DNA of 30,521 nucleotides from a virus, in IMG/VR virus record IMGVR_UViG_3300046012_000056, positions 1-30,521 of that record; one strand, 5' to 3'. Numbering within the stretch: position 1 is the first letter of the stretch; every line of letters starts with the position of its first letter. The position numbers and the translations under genes are program-made. Shown piece by piece: positions 23,930-30,173 of the stretch. A model generated the notes under the pieces. The model was not told the origin of the DNA and searched no databases. It saw only the letters and a list, made by a program, of their open reading frames with translations.

Positions 23930-24190
23930 ATGCCCGCATCACCTGCCGAACGGCGGCTCGCCGCCCAGGTCGCAGCGCACGCATCCTGGGCGATGACGCC
24001 CGATCGCAGCGCCCGCACCGCGAACGCGCGGGCCGCGCTGATGCAGCGATTCCTAGACGAAGCCGACGGCGACGTCGCGAAGGCTGAGTCGCTGCGACGG
24101 GCTCACTTCGCCCGGCTGTCGCTGGCATCGGCCCGAGCTCGGCGGCGCCGCGCTGGAATCGGCGAGGAAGACAGCGCGGTGTCGTCGTGA
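23930..24190 (+). CDS. Conserved small actinophage early protein
   Basis: 86 aa; ATG ten bases after GGAAGG (a GTG at 23906 is also in frame). SPAERRLAAQVAAHASWAMTPDRSARTANARAALMQRFLDEA, then LRRAHFARLSLASARARRRRA, is a pattern I recall from many actinophage and actinobacterial genomes (H-x-S-W-A-x-T-x-D-R-x-A-R-T). Function unknown. It overlaps the exonuclease start (GTGA). Confidence 0.8.
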   Translation: MPASPAERRLAAQVAAHASWAMTPDRSARTANARAALMQRFLDEADGDVAKAESLRRAHFARLSLASARARRRRAGIGEEDSAVSS

Positions 24191-24969
24191 GCAGCCGTCT
24201 GGTCGTCACGGGCGGCAGGTTCCACAGGTACTCGCTCGACGGCGTCATCGTGCCGAGCGTCACGGGCATCACGGGCAAGATCGACAAGCCTGGGCTCGCG
24301 GGCGCCGCCGCTCGCGAAGTCGCGCACTGGGCGGCGACGCACGCGGGTGAGCTCGACGCCCAGGGCGAAGCCGAATGGATCGACAGCGCGAAGGGCAGCT
24401 ATCAGCGAGTGTGGAACCGCTCGCGCGACAACGGCACGGCGGTGCACGCGATCGCTCAGCAGCTCATCTTCGGCGAGCCCGTCGAGACGACCGACCCTGA
24501 CACGGGCGTGCCGTACAGCGACGACGTCGTGCGGATGGGCGCCCAGGTCGCTCAATTCATGGACCTGTGGCACGTGTCGCCCGACACGGCGCTCGTCGAG
24601 CAGCCCGTCTTTCACGACGAGCTGCGGTACGCCGGGCGCTTCGACCTGTGCGGCGTGCTGCGCGGCGGCGACCGCTGGCTGATCGACTACAAGACGAGCG
24701 CGTCGGGCGTCTACCCCGAATCGGCGCTACAGCTCACGGCGTACAGCCGAGCGACGCACGTGCAGATCGGCGACCGCGACATGCTGATGCCGCCCGTGAG
24801 CCGCTGCGCCGTGCTCTGGGTGCGCCCTGACTTCTGGGAGCTCGTGCCCGTCAAGTCGGACGACGCGACCTGGGCCGCGTTCACTCACCTGCTCGCCGTC
24901 ACGGGCTGGCTGTCACAGAAGCGCGACGACGTCGTCGGCGGCGCCCTGCCCGTTCCGGTGGGCGCATGA
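24187..24969 (+). CDS. RecB/Cas4-like PD-(D/E)XK exonuclease
   Basis: 260 aa, GTG start. Nuclease motifs in order: H87 (NGTAVHAIAQQ), E138 (LVEQPVF), D153 (YAGRFDLCGV), D167-Y-K169 (WLIDYKTSAS) and Q182/Y186 (ESALQLTAYSRA), as in the RecB/Cas4/lambda-exonuclease-like group, without the Cas4 iron-sulfur cysteines. It probably makes 3' single strands for the RecT protein encoded at 26850-28151, so the two form a recombination pair split by five other genes. It overlaps the transporter gene by four bases. Confidence 0.88.
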   Translation: MSSRLVVTGGRFHRYSLDGVIVPSVTGITGKIDKPGLAGAAAREVAHWAATHAGELDAQGEAEWIDSAKGSYQRVWNRSRDNGTAVHAIAQQLIFGEPVETTDPDTGVPYSDDVVRMGAQVAQFMDLWHVSPDTALVEQPVFHDELRYAGRFDLCGVLRGGDRWLIDYKTSASGVYPESALQLTAYSRATHVQIGDRDMLMPPVSRCAVLWVRPDFWELVPVKSDDATWAAFTHLLAVTGWLSQKRDDVVGGALPVPVGA

Positions 24970-25493
24970 TGCGCCCTCAGCTCGCCCTGCCTGCGGCGGC
25001 GGCTGGGTTCCTTGCGTGCATCGTCGCTGCCAACTGGGCGACGTCGCACTATGGGCTAGTGCCCGTGCTGTTCGGGCTGTCGGCGACGGCGGGCACCTAC
25101 TTCGCTGGCGGCACCTTCGTGCTGCGCGACACCGTGCAGGACGAAGGTGGGCGCGAGTCTGTGCTGCTGCTGATCGTCGTCGGCGCCGCCCTGTCGTTCG
25201 TCGTCGGCTCGGGTCGCATCGCGGTCGCGTCGGGCGCCGCGTTCCTGCTCTCAGAGCTCGCAGACTTCGTCGTTTACACGCCGCTGCGCCGACGCGGGTA
25301 CGTGCGCGCCGCGATCGCGAGCAACGTCGTCGGCACGCTCGTCGACACGTTCGCGTTCCTGTGGCTGGCTGGCTTCGCGATCGTCGGCGCCGTCGTCGCA
25401 GGGCAGCTCGTCGCGAAGCTCACCGTTACCGCGCTCGGCGCCGTGCTCGCGCTGGGGGTGAGCCGTGCTGTATCTCGCGAACCCGTCGACTGA
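24966..25493 (+). CDS. VUT/YhhQ-type transporter, probable preQ0 importer
   Basis: 175 aa integral membrane protein with about five or six helices (residues 5-22, 30-46, 65-85, 86-100, 118-142, 146-165). ANWATSHYGLVPVLFGLSATAGTYFAGGTFVLRDTVQD, then SGAAFLLSELADFVVYTPLRRRGYVRAAIASNVVGTLVDTFAFL, matches the VUT family (queuosine-precursor transporter YhhQ), notably S-E-x-x-D and Y-T-P-L-x-R-R. YhhQ in E. coli takes up the 7-deazaguanine precursors preQ0 and preQ1. Its stop lies 29 bases inside the transglycosylase gene, tying the two together. Confidence 0.85.
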   Translation: MMRPQLALPAAAAGFLACIVAANWATSHYGLVPVLFGLSATAGTYFAGGTFVLRDTVQDEGGRESVLLLIVVGAALSFVVGSGRIAVASGAAFLLSELADFVVYTPLRRRGYVRAAIASNVVGTLVDTFAFLWLAGFAIVGAVVAGQLVAKLTVTALGAVLALGVSRAVSREPVD

Positions 25494-26094
25494 CGCGATC
25501 ATCGCCGCGATGCACGCGGGCGTGCTCGGGCTGCTCGATCAGCCTGGGCAGCGGGCGCTGACCCGCGTCGGCGGCGTCGTGCCCTGGGCTGCCGACAATG
25601 GCTGCTTCGCGAAGCGCTGGGATGAGGCGAGCTGGTGGCGCTTCCTGTGGAACCGTCGAGCTCACGTCGGGCGCTGTTTGTTCGCCGCCGTGCCCGACGT
25701 GCTCGGCGACGCGGCTGCGACGCGGGTGCTGTTCGCTGAGTACGCCGTCGCGGTGCGCGGGCTCGGCTTCCCTGTCGCCTACGTCGCCCAGGACGGCTCA
25801 GACGTCGTGGCGCCGCCCTGGGATCAGCTCGACGTGCTGTTTGTCGGCGGGTCGACGATTTTCAAGCTCGGGCCCGTCGCGCGGGCGCTGATCTCGCAGG
25901 CACACGGGCGCGGCAAACGGGTGCACTTCGGGCGCGTCAACAGCGGCAAGCGATTCGAGTACGCGCGGGCGCTCGGCGCTCACACCTGCGACGGCACGTT
26001 TATGACCATCGCGCCCGACACGAACCTGCCGCGCCTGCTGCGCTGGCTCGACAAGTCGCAGCCCGTGCTTTTCAACCTGGGAGGGAACGAATAA
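25465..26094 (+). CDS. DpdA-like guanine transglycosylase (7-deazaguanine insertion)
   Basis: 209 aa, GTG start inside the transporter gene after GGGGTGAG. It resembles phage proteins of the tRNA-guanine transglycosylase (TGT)/DpdA group. In order: VPWAADNGCF (D44-N45), LFAAVPDVLGDAAAT (D78), VAYVAQDGS, VLFVGGSTIFKLG, KRVHFGRVNSGKRFEYA (H154 to S160) and THTCDGT-like HTCDGTF (D176). By analogy with TGT, D44 (ADNG, compare DSGG), the VGGS loop and D176 would be base-exchange residues; that mapping is my inference. It lacks the Cys-rich TGT zinc site and is short, so DNA rather than tRNA is the likelier substrate. The stop overlaps the next start (TAATG). Confidence 0.78.
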   Translation: MLYLANPSTDAIIAAMHAGVLGLLDQPGQRALTRVGGVVPWAADNGCFAKRWDEASWWRFLWNRRAHVGRCLFAAVPDVLGDAAATRVLFAEYAVAVRGLGFPVAYVAQDGSDVVAPPWDQLDVLFVGGSTIFKLGPVARALISQAHGRGKRVHFGRVNSGKRFEYARALGAHTCDGTFMTIAPDTNLPRLLRWLDKSQPVLFNLGGNE

Positions 26095-26285
26095 TGAGAG
26101 TCGAGCACTTCACCCGCGATCACGCGATTGTCACGCAGGCGGCGTACGCGCTGCGCGACGATCTGCCGCTGTACTCGAACACGCTGCTCGCCGAAGCCGA
26201 CGACCCGCTGCGTGCGGCGATCGAGCTCGTCGGGCTGCTGATGCAGGAGCGCGCCGAGCGCATCGCCGAAGGGGCGAAGCCGTGA
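26094..26285 (+). CDS. Small hypothetical protein after the transglycosylase
   Basis: 63 aa, ATG overlapping the previous TAA, with GGGAGGG upstream. FTRDHAIVTQAAYALRDDLPLYSNTLLAEADDPLRAAIELVGLLMQERAERIAEG is fully helical, with an even mix of acidic and basic residues. No family recognised. It could be a partner of the modification pair or just an early operon passenger. Confidence 0.65.
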   Translation: MRVEHFTRDHAIVTQAAYALRDDLPLYSNTLLAEADDPLRAAIELVGLLMQERAERIAEGAKP

Positions 26286-26443
26286 GCGCGCCGAGCGTCG
26301 TCGACGACTGGCCCGACTGGTACCTGTCGAGCGTCGTGCGTGCGCTCGCCGAGCTCGTCGAGCTGGGCGTCGATGACGACGTCATCTTCGCCGCGTGGCG
26401 CGGGTACTGCGTCGCCGCGCCTGCTGCGGAAGTCGACGCGTGA
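26282..26443 (+). CDS. Very small acidic protein
   Basis: 53 aa, GTG start overlapping the previous stop and stop overlapping the next GTG. Reads SVVDDWPDWYLSSVVRALAELVELGVDDDVIFAAWRGYCV, acidic and helical with several aromatics. The two GTGA overlaps and usual codon choice support translation. Unknown function; acidic mini-proteins in phage early operons are sometimes inhibitors of host enzymes, but nothing here shows that. Confidence 0.6.
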   Translation: MSAPSVVDDWPDWYLSSVVRALAELVELGVDDDVIFAAWRGYCVAAPAAEVDA

Positions 26444-26853
26444 ACGCGGTTCGGGCGGCGTACGTCGCGGGCGTGCTCGACGCCGTCGGGCGGGTTCGGG
26501 TGCGTGAGCTCGACAACGGCACGCGGCTCGCCGTCGTCGCAGTCAGCTCGCCGAACCTGCCGCTGCTGCGCTCGCTCGCCGAGCTGACGGGCGTGCGCGT
26601 CGTGCGGGTGCGGCGTCGGTACGACCGCGTCGGCTGTGAGACGCACTGCGACAAGCGGCACCTGCACGTCGTCTCGGATACGGGCCGCTGGGAGCTCGTC
26701 GGCGCCCGCGCTGCCGTCGTGCTGCGCAACGTGCGCCCGTACGTGATGCGCCTGGGCGCCGAGGTCGACGGCGTCCTCGCCGTGACGGCTGGCGCACCGT
26801 CGAAGCCTGCGACCGCTCGCAAGATGGTCGAGCTCGGCTGGGCAGCGGCATGA
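26440..26853 (+). CDS. LAGLIDADG-like protein with a degenerate active motif
   Basis: 137 aa. It begins VRAAYVAGVLDAVGRVRV, which lines up with the LAGLIDADG helix (Y-L-A-G-L-x-D-A-D-G) but has Val in place of the second, catalytic Asp. It goes on with LAVVAVSSPNLPLLRSLAELTGV, then CETHCDKRHLHVVSDTGRWELV, giving C-x-x-x-C and His residues that could hold zinc, and RAAVVLRNVRPYV. The fold is probably that of a single-motif homing endonuclease, but without metal-binding acid it may only bind DNA. It overlaps RecT by four bases. Confidence 0.65.
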   Translation: MNAVRAAYVAGVLDAVGRVRVRELDNGTRLAVVAVSSPNLPLLRSLAELTGVRVVRVRRRYDRVGCETHCDKRHLHVVSDTGRWELVGARAAVVLRNVRPYVMRLGAEVDGVLAVTAGAPSKPATARKMVELGWAAA

Positions 26854-28151
26854 GCGCCGAGCTCGCCGTCGTCGAGCAGCAGCAGGGCATCGACGTCGGG
26901 CGCTGGGCCGAAACTCTCGTGTTCGCCGCCCAGCTCGCCGAGAAAGTGCACGACACCGAATTCGTGCCGAAGGCGCTGCGCGGTCGACCCGAAGCCGTCG
27001 CCGCGACAATCATGTACGGCGCCGAAGTCGGCGTCACGCCGATGCAGGCACTCTCCGGCATTCACATCGTCGACGGGCGCCCGTCGCCGAGCGCCGAGCT
27101 GATGCGGGCGATGATCCTGCGCGCCGGGCACACGTTCACCATTCACGAAATGACGGGCACGCGGGTGCGCGTCTCTGGGCTGCGTCGCGGGCGCCCTGAG
27201 CCCGAGCGCGTCACCGTCGAATGGTCGGTCGACATGGCCCGCGCCGCTGGGCTGCTCGGGAAACAAAACTGGCGCAACTACCCGCGCGCGATGCTCACGG
27301 CTCGGGCGTTCGGCGATCTCGCGCGGGTGCTGTTCCCCGACGTCGTCAAAGGGCTCGGGTACGTCGCCGAAGACGTCAGCGTCGACGAGCTGCAACGCTG
27401 GCCCGTCGACGGGCCCGACACGGCACCTGAGCCGCCCAGGAAGCGCCTACAGCGACAGCAGCGGCGCAAGGTGGCACAGTCAGTCACAGACGAGCCCAGC
27501 GAGCCGCAGGATGCCGCCACACCCGCCGCTGAGCTCCCGCCCGTGGCGCCGCCGCATGATCCCCCTGCGGCGGTGTCACCTGGGCTAACGGTCGAAGACG
27601 AGTCGCGTTACGACGTCGACACGCCCGACGCGATCCGAGCGAAGCACGACGCGCTGAGCGACGAAGGCGGCTGGACCGTCAGCGAGCCCGACGAGCCGCC
27701 CGAGCCCGAGCCGCTGACGACCGAGCAGGAAGCCGACAGGCTCGCGGCTCGCCGAGCCGAGATCGCCGCACGGCACAACCCGAATGATCCGTACGACCCG
27801 AGCGACGTGACGCTGCCCGACATGCCCGACGACCCGCAGCCCGAGCAGACGCCGCCCGAGCCGCCCGCGCCGGGCGTCAAGACGATCGCGCCTGGGCCGC
27901 TGCGTGCCCTGCACGCAGGTCTGACGCGCGAGCTCGGCACGGTCGCGACGCGGCAGGAGAAGCACGCGCTCGTCGCCGCGATCCTGGGTCACCCGATCGA
28001 GTCGACGAAGGAGCTGACGCGCGAGCAGGGCTATGCGGTGCTCGACATGCTGACGCGGTTCGTCGACGGCTCGGCGCGCTGGCGGCTCGATCTCGCCACA
28101 GGCGGCATGACGGTCGAGCGCATCGAGCCCGAAGGCGGCGAGCAGTCGTGA
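26850..28151 (+). CDS. RecT-family single-strand annealing protein
   Basis: 433 aa. Residues 1-190 carry the RecT core: AVAATIMYGAEVGVTPMQALSGIHIVDGRPSPSAELM, VEWSVDMARAAGLLGKQNWRNYPRAMLTARAFGDLARVLFPDVVKG. Residues 195-340 are a Pro/Glu/Asp-rich linker. Residues about 345-420 (LRALHAGLTRELGTVATRQEKHALVAAILGHP, STKELTREQGYAVLDML) form a small helical domain often found at the end of phage recombination proteins. It anneals strands made by the 24187-24969 exonuclease. Confidence 0.88.
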   Translation: MSAELAVVEQQQGIDVGRWAETLVFAAQLAEKVHDTEFVPKALRGRPEAVAATIMYGAEVGVTPMQALSGIHIVDGRPSPSAELMRAMILRAGHTFTIHEMTGTRVRVSGLRRGRPEPERVTVEWSVDMARAAGLLGKQNWRNYPRAMLTARAFGDLARVLFPDVVKGLGYVAEDVSVDELQRWPVDGPDTAPEPPRKRLQRQQRRKVAQSVTDEPSEPQDAATPAAELPPVAPPHDPPAAVSPGLTVEDESRYDVDTPDAIRAKHDALSDEGGWTVSEPDEPPEPEPLTTEQEADRLAARRAEIAARHNPNDPYDPSDVTLPDMPDDPQPEQTPPEPPAPGVKTIAPGPLRALHAGLTRELGTVATRQEKHALVAAILGHPIESTKELTREQGYAVLDMLTRFVDGSARWRLDLATGGMTVERIEPEGGEQS

Positions 28152-28354
28152 CCATCGCGAACAGCGTCGACAAGCGGTTCGCGAGTCGCATCGCTGCCGA
28201 CCTGCGCGAGTGTGCCGAGATCGACGCCGCCGTCGACGAAGTCGCTGCCGTGCTCGTGTTCGGCACGAACGAGCGCGAGAAGACACGCGACGGGCTGCGC
28301 AAGCTGGCTGACGCGCTCGACTTCGGCGTCGACACCGAAGGCGATCCGCCGTGA
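28148..28354 (+). CDS. Small hypothetical protein after RecT
   Basis: 68 aa, GTG overlapping the RecT stop. KRFASRIAADLRECAEIDAAVDEVAAVLVFGTNEREKTRDGLRKLADALDFGVDTE is helical and acidic, with no recognised domain. Its stop overlaps the next GTG. Function unknown. Confidence 0.65.
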   Translation: MTIANSVDKRFASRIAADLRECAEIDAAVDEVAAVLVFGTNEREKTRDGLRKLADALDFGVDTEGDPP

Positions 28355-28671
28355 CCGCGACGCGCGGCGACGAGCTGAAAGACGAAGGCATGTCGCTCGC
28401 CGCTGCCGCTGCCGCCGAATGGTCGGCGATGGCGCGCGACTGTCTGGAATACCTCGCCGCGCGCGGTACGCCGTTCACGTCTGAGGACTTGGTCCGGCTG
28501 GTCGGGCTGCCGCGCGGGAAGGTCGGCAGCAACCGGAACAACGCTGTCGGCGCCGCCATATCGGGCGCAGCTCGACGCGGGCTGATCGTCGAAGTCGGGC
28601 GCGTGAACGCACGCCGCAGCCCGTCGCATTCGGCGCGGCTGACGATCTGGCAGGGCGTGCCCGATGCCTAA
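28351..28671 (+). CDS. Winged-helix-like phage protein
   Basis: 106 aa, GTG start. After an Ala-rich helix comes CLEYLAARGTPFTSEDLVRLVGLP, NAVGAAISGAARRGLIVEVGRVNARRSPSHSARLTIWQGV: helix, helix, then a G-L-I-x-x-V-G-x-x-x-x-x-R-x-x-x-x-H wing. I recall the same pattern in proteins next to phage resolvase genes. It may bind DNA in replication or recombination. Overlaps the resolvase gene by eight bases. Confidence 0.75.
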   Translation: MTATRGDELKDEGMSLAAAAAAEWSAMARDCLEYLAARGTPFTSEDLVRLVGLPRGKVGSNRNNAVGAAISGAARRGLIVEVGRVNARRSPSHSARLTIWQGVPDA

Positions 28672-29038
28672 CGCGAACCGGCAGCGCGGCGACTACTTCG
28701 AGCGCGTCACGAAGGCGGCGCTCGAAGGCGTCGGGTTCTGGGTCGTCCGCGCGGCTGGCTCGCTCGGCGTCGCCGACGTCGTCGCGCTGCGTCACGGCGG
28801 TGCGCCGCTGCTGATCGCCTGCAAGACGAACGGCGTGCTGCCTCGCGGCGAACGGATCGCGCTCGTCGAAGCGGCGCACAAGGCAGGCGCGCGACCGATC
28901 CTCGCGACCCGCACGCGGCGCGGGTGGATCGACCTGTACAGCGCCGACGTGCACGGCTGCAAGCCGTTCGGCGCACCGATCAGAGTGCCGAAGCGCGGCG
29001 CCCAGGTCGACGACAAGGAAGGCGACGACGATGGGTAA
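28664..29038 (+). CDS. Holliday junction resolvase-like nuclease (Hjc type)
   Basis: 124 aa. RQRGDYFERVTKAALEGVGFWVVRAAGSLGVADVVAL...LLIACKTNG is the Hjc/archaeal-resolvase pattern: E13, a Ser loop, D38 and K54. The usual acid two residues before the Lys (E-x-K) is A52 here, so the metal site lacks one ligand or uses a variant. It should resolve junctions made by the exonuclease/RecT pair. It overlaps the zinc-finger gene. Confidence 0.8.
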   Translation: MPNANRQRGDYFERVTKAALEGVGFWVVRAAGSLGVADVVALRHGGAPLLIACKTNGVLPRGERIALVEAAHKAGARPILATRTRRGWIDLYSADVHGCKPFGAPIRVPKRGAQVDDKEGDDDG

Positions 29039-29297
29039 ACAGCGGGCTGCGTGGCGCGCCGTGTTCCTGGGCTATGAGTGCCCGCGCTGCGGTGCGAAGC
29101 CGAACGAAGACTGCCGATCCGAAGGCGGGAAGCGGCAGACGATGGTGCATGCAGCACGCACCCGCACGGCTGACCGCTGCCCGCGCTGCGGCGTGCACGT
29201 CGGCATCGACGGCGAACCCGGCACGTACTGCCAGCGGTGCGCCCTGCTGCGTGCCCTAGAGATCGAGCGCGTTACGAAGCATCGGCGCGTGACATGA
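29031..29297 (+). CDS. Double zinc-finger protein
   Basis: 88 aa. First site C17, C20, C28, H40 (ECPRCGAKPNEDCRSEGG... then VHAART), a pattern I know from actinobacterial and phage zinc-finger proteins (C-P-x-C-G-A, then C, then H-x-x-R). Second site C50, C53, C67, C70. It ends in a basic tail. Probably binds nucleic acid. The stop is overlapped by the next ATG (ATGA). Confidence 0.8.
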   Translation: MGKQRAAWRAVFLGYECPRCGAKPNEDCRSEGGKRQTMVHAARTRTADRCPRCGVHVGIDGEPGTYCQRCALLRALEIERVTKHRRVT

Positions 29298-29473
29298 GCG
29301 ACAAGCACGGGCCCGAGCTGAGCGCCCAGGACGGATCGTTCCGGGGCGGCTGTCAGGTCTGCACCTGGCTCGGGCCGCACCGTGACGACGTACGCGACGC
29401 CGTCACCGATGCCCAGCAGCACGCGCTGCATGTGCAGCTCTACCCCGTGCCCGACAGCCACAGGAAGGGGTGA
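29294..29473 (+). CDS. Small zinc-finger-like protein
   Basis: 59 aa. GGCQVCTWLGPHRDDVRDAVTDAQQHALHVQ contains C-x-x-C followed by a helix with H-x-x-x-H spacing, as in a C2H2 finger, and a short tail. The start overlaps the previous stop. Role unknown; third zinc-binding-like protein in the early region. Confidence 0.68.
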   Translation: MSDKHGPELSAQDGSFRGGCQVCTWLGPHRDDVRDAVTDAQQHALHVQLYPVPDSHRKG

Positions 29474-29475
29474 CG

Positions 29476-29895
29476 ATGGCTCAGCTCTGGGTGCGGATCG
29501 ACAGCACGATCGCATCGAACGACAAGATTCTGAACCTGATTCACGACGCATCTGTGCCTGCTGCTCGCAGGTGGCAGTCGTTTGCGTCGTACATCTGCGC
29601 GATTGGCTGGTCGGCACAGCAAGCGACCGACGGACTGATCCCGCGTAACGCGCTGCCATTCGTGCACGGAAGCAAGGCGATCGCCGACCTGCTCGTCGCA
29701 CATCGACTGTGGGAACCCGTGCTGAATGGCTGGGTTATTCACAACTACGCGCAGCGACAAGAGCTGTCCGTCACGAGCGAGGCACGTCGAGCGCTGGCAT
29801 CGGAGACAGCACGGCGTGCAGCCTGCGCACGCTGGCACGGCGTCGACTGCTGGGGTCCGAAGGGTTGCAGCCGCGATCAGGGCGACGGCGACTGA
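29476..29895 (+). CDS. Replication-type HTH protein
   Basis: 139 aa from the ATG at 29476, with AGGAAGGGG upstream; a GTG at 29470 would add two residues. AQLWVRIDSTIASNDKILNLI, FASYICAIGWSAQQATDGLIPRNALPFVHG, ADLLVAHRLWEPVLNGWVIHNYAQRQ is the phage replication-initiator N-domain pattern (winged helix with W-x-x-H-x-Y/W). Codon use is a little less GC-rich than upstream. Directly after its stop lie TGCACAG repeats, fitting an initiator with its origin. Confidence 0.8.
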   Translation: MAQLWVRIDSTIASNDKILNLIHDASVPAARRWQSFASYICAIGWSAQQATDGLIPRNALPFVHGSKAIADLLVAHRLWEPVLNGWVIHNYAQRQELSVTSEARRALASETARRAACARWHGVDCWGPKGCSRDQGDGD

Positions 29896-30173
29896 TGCAC
29901 AGCCGCATGCACAGCTCATGCACAGGACAGTGCACAGCATCGGTGCATGCACGTGAGCACTGCACGACGCACCTGCTCGGCAGACATGCACGACGCACAT
30001 GCGCTCGGCTATGCCACAGACAGACAGACAGACGTACATACAGACATCCCCATTACGTAACGCAACCTGAGGCGAGTCTCGTAACGCACGACGCGCGCAC
30101 ACGAACGCAGGTGTCATCGGGTCGGATCGAGCAGCGAAACAGCGCGCCGATCGCCAGCGATCGAGAGCGCTGA
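29895..30173 (+). CDS. Doubtful ORF across the TGCACAG repeat region
   Basis: 92 codons (MHSRMHSSCTGQCTASV...). It starts TGATG on the previous stop and ends TGATG on the HNH start, which fits the tight style of the operon. The composition is odd: rich in His, Cys, Thr and Arg, imposed by the repeats, and the other two frames are also partly open. I favour a non-coding repeat region but cannot exclude translation. Confidence 0.25.
   Translation: MHSRMHSSCTGQCTASVHAREHCTTHLLGRHARRTCARLCHRQTDRRTYRHPHYVTQPEASLVTHDARTRTQVSSGRIEQRNSAPIASDRER
29896..29992. repeat. Iteron-like TGCACAG repeats, candidate replication origin
   Basis: Four TGCACAG copies at 29896, 29908, 29919 and 29931, spaced 12, 11 and 12 bases (about one helical turn), then weaker TGCATGCAC (29944-29952), TGCACGACGCAC (29961 on) and TGCACGACGCAC again (29988 on). 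A CAGA-type simple repeat follows (30015-30033) and two CGTAACGCA copies near 30056 and 30080. The stretch is less GC-rich than its neighbours and follows a replication-type gene. Confidence 0.6.

Noticed and set aside
26382-27395. Minus-strand 337-codon open frame over the RecT region
   Set aside because: Shadow of the plus-strand genes; no ribosome site or domain, and it crosses three well-supported genes.
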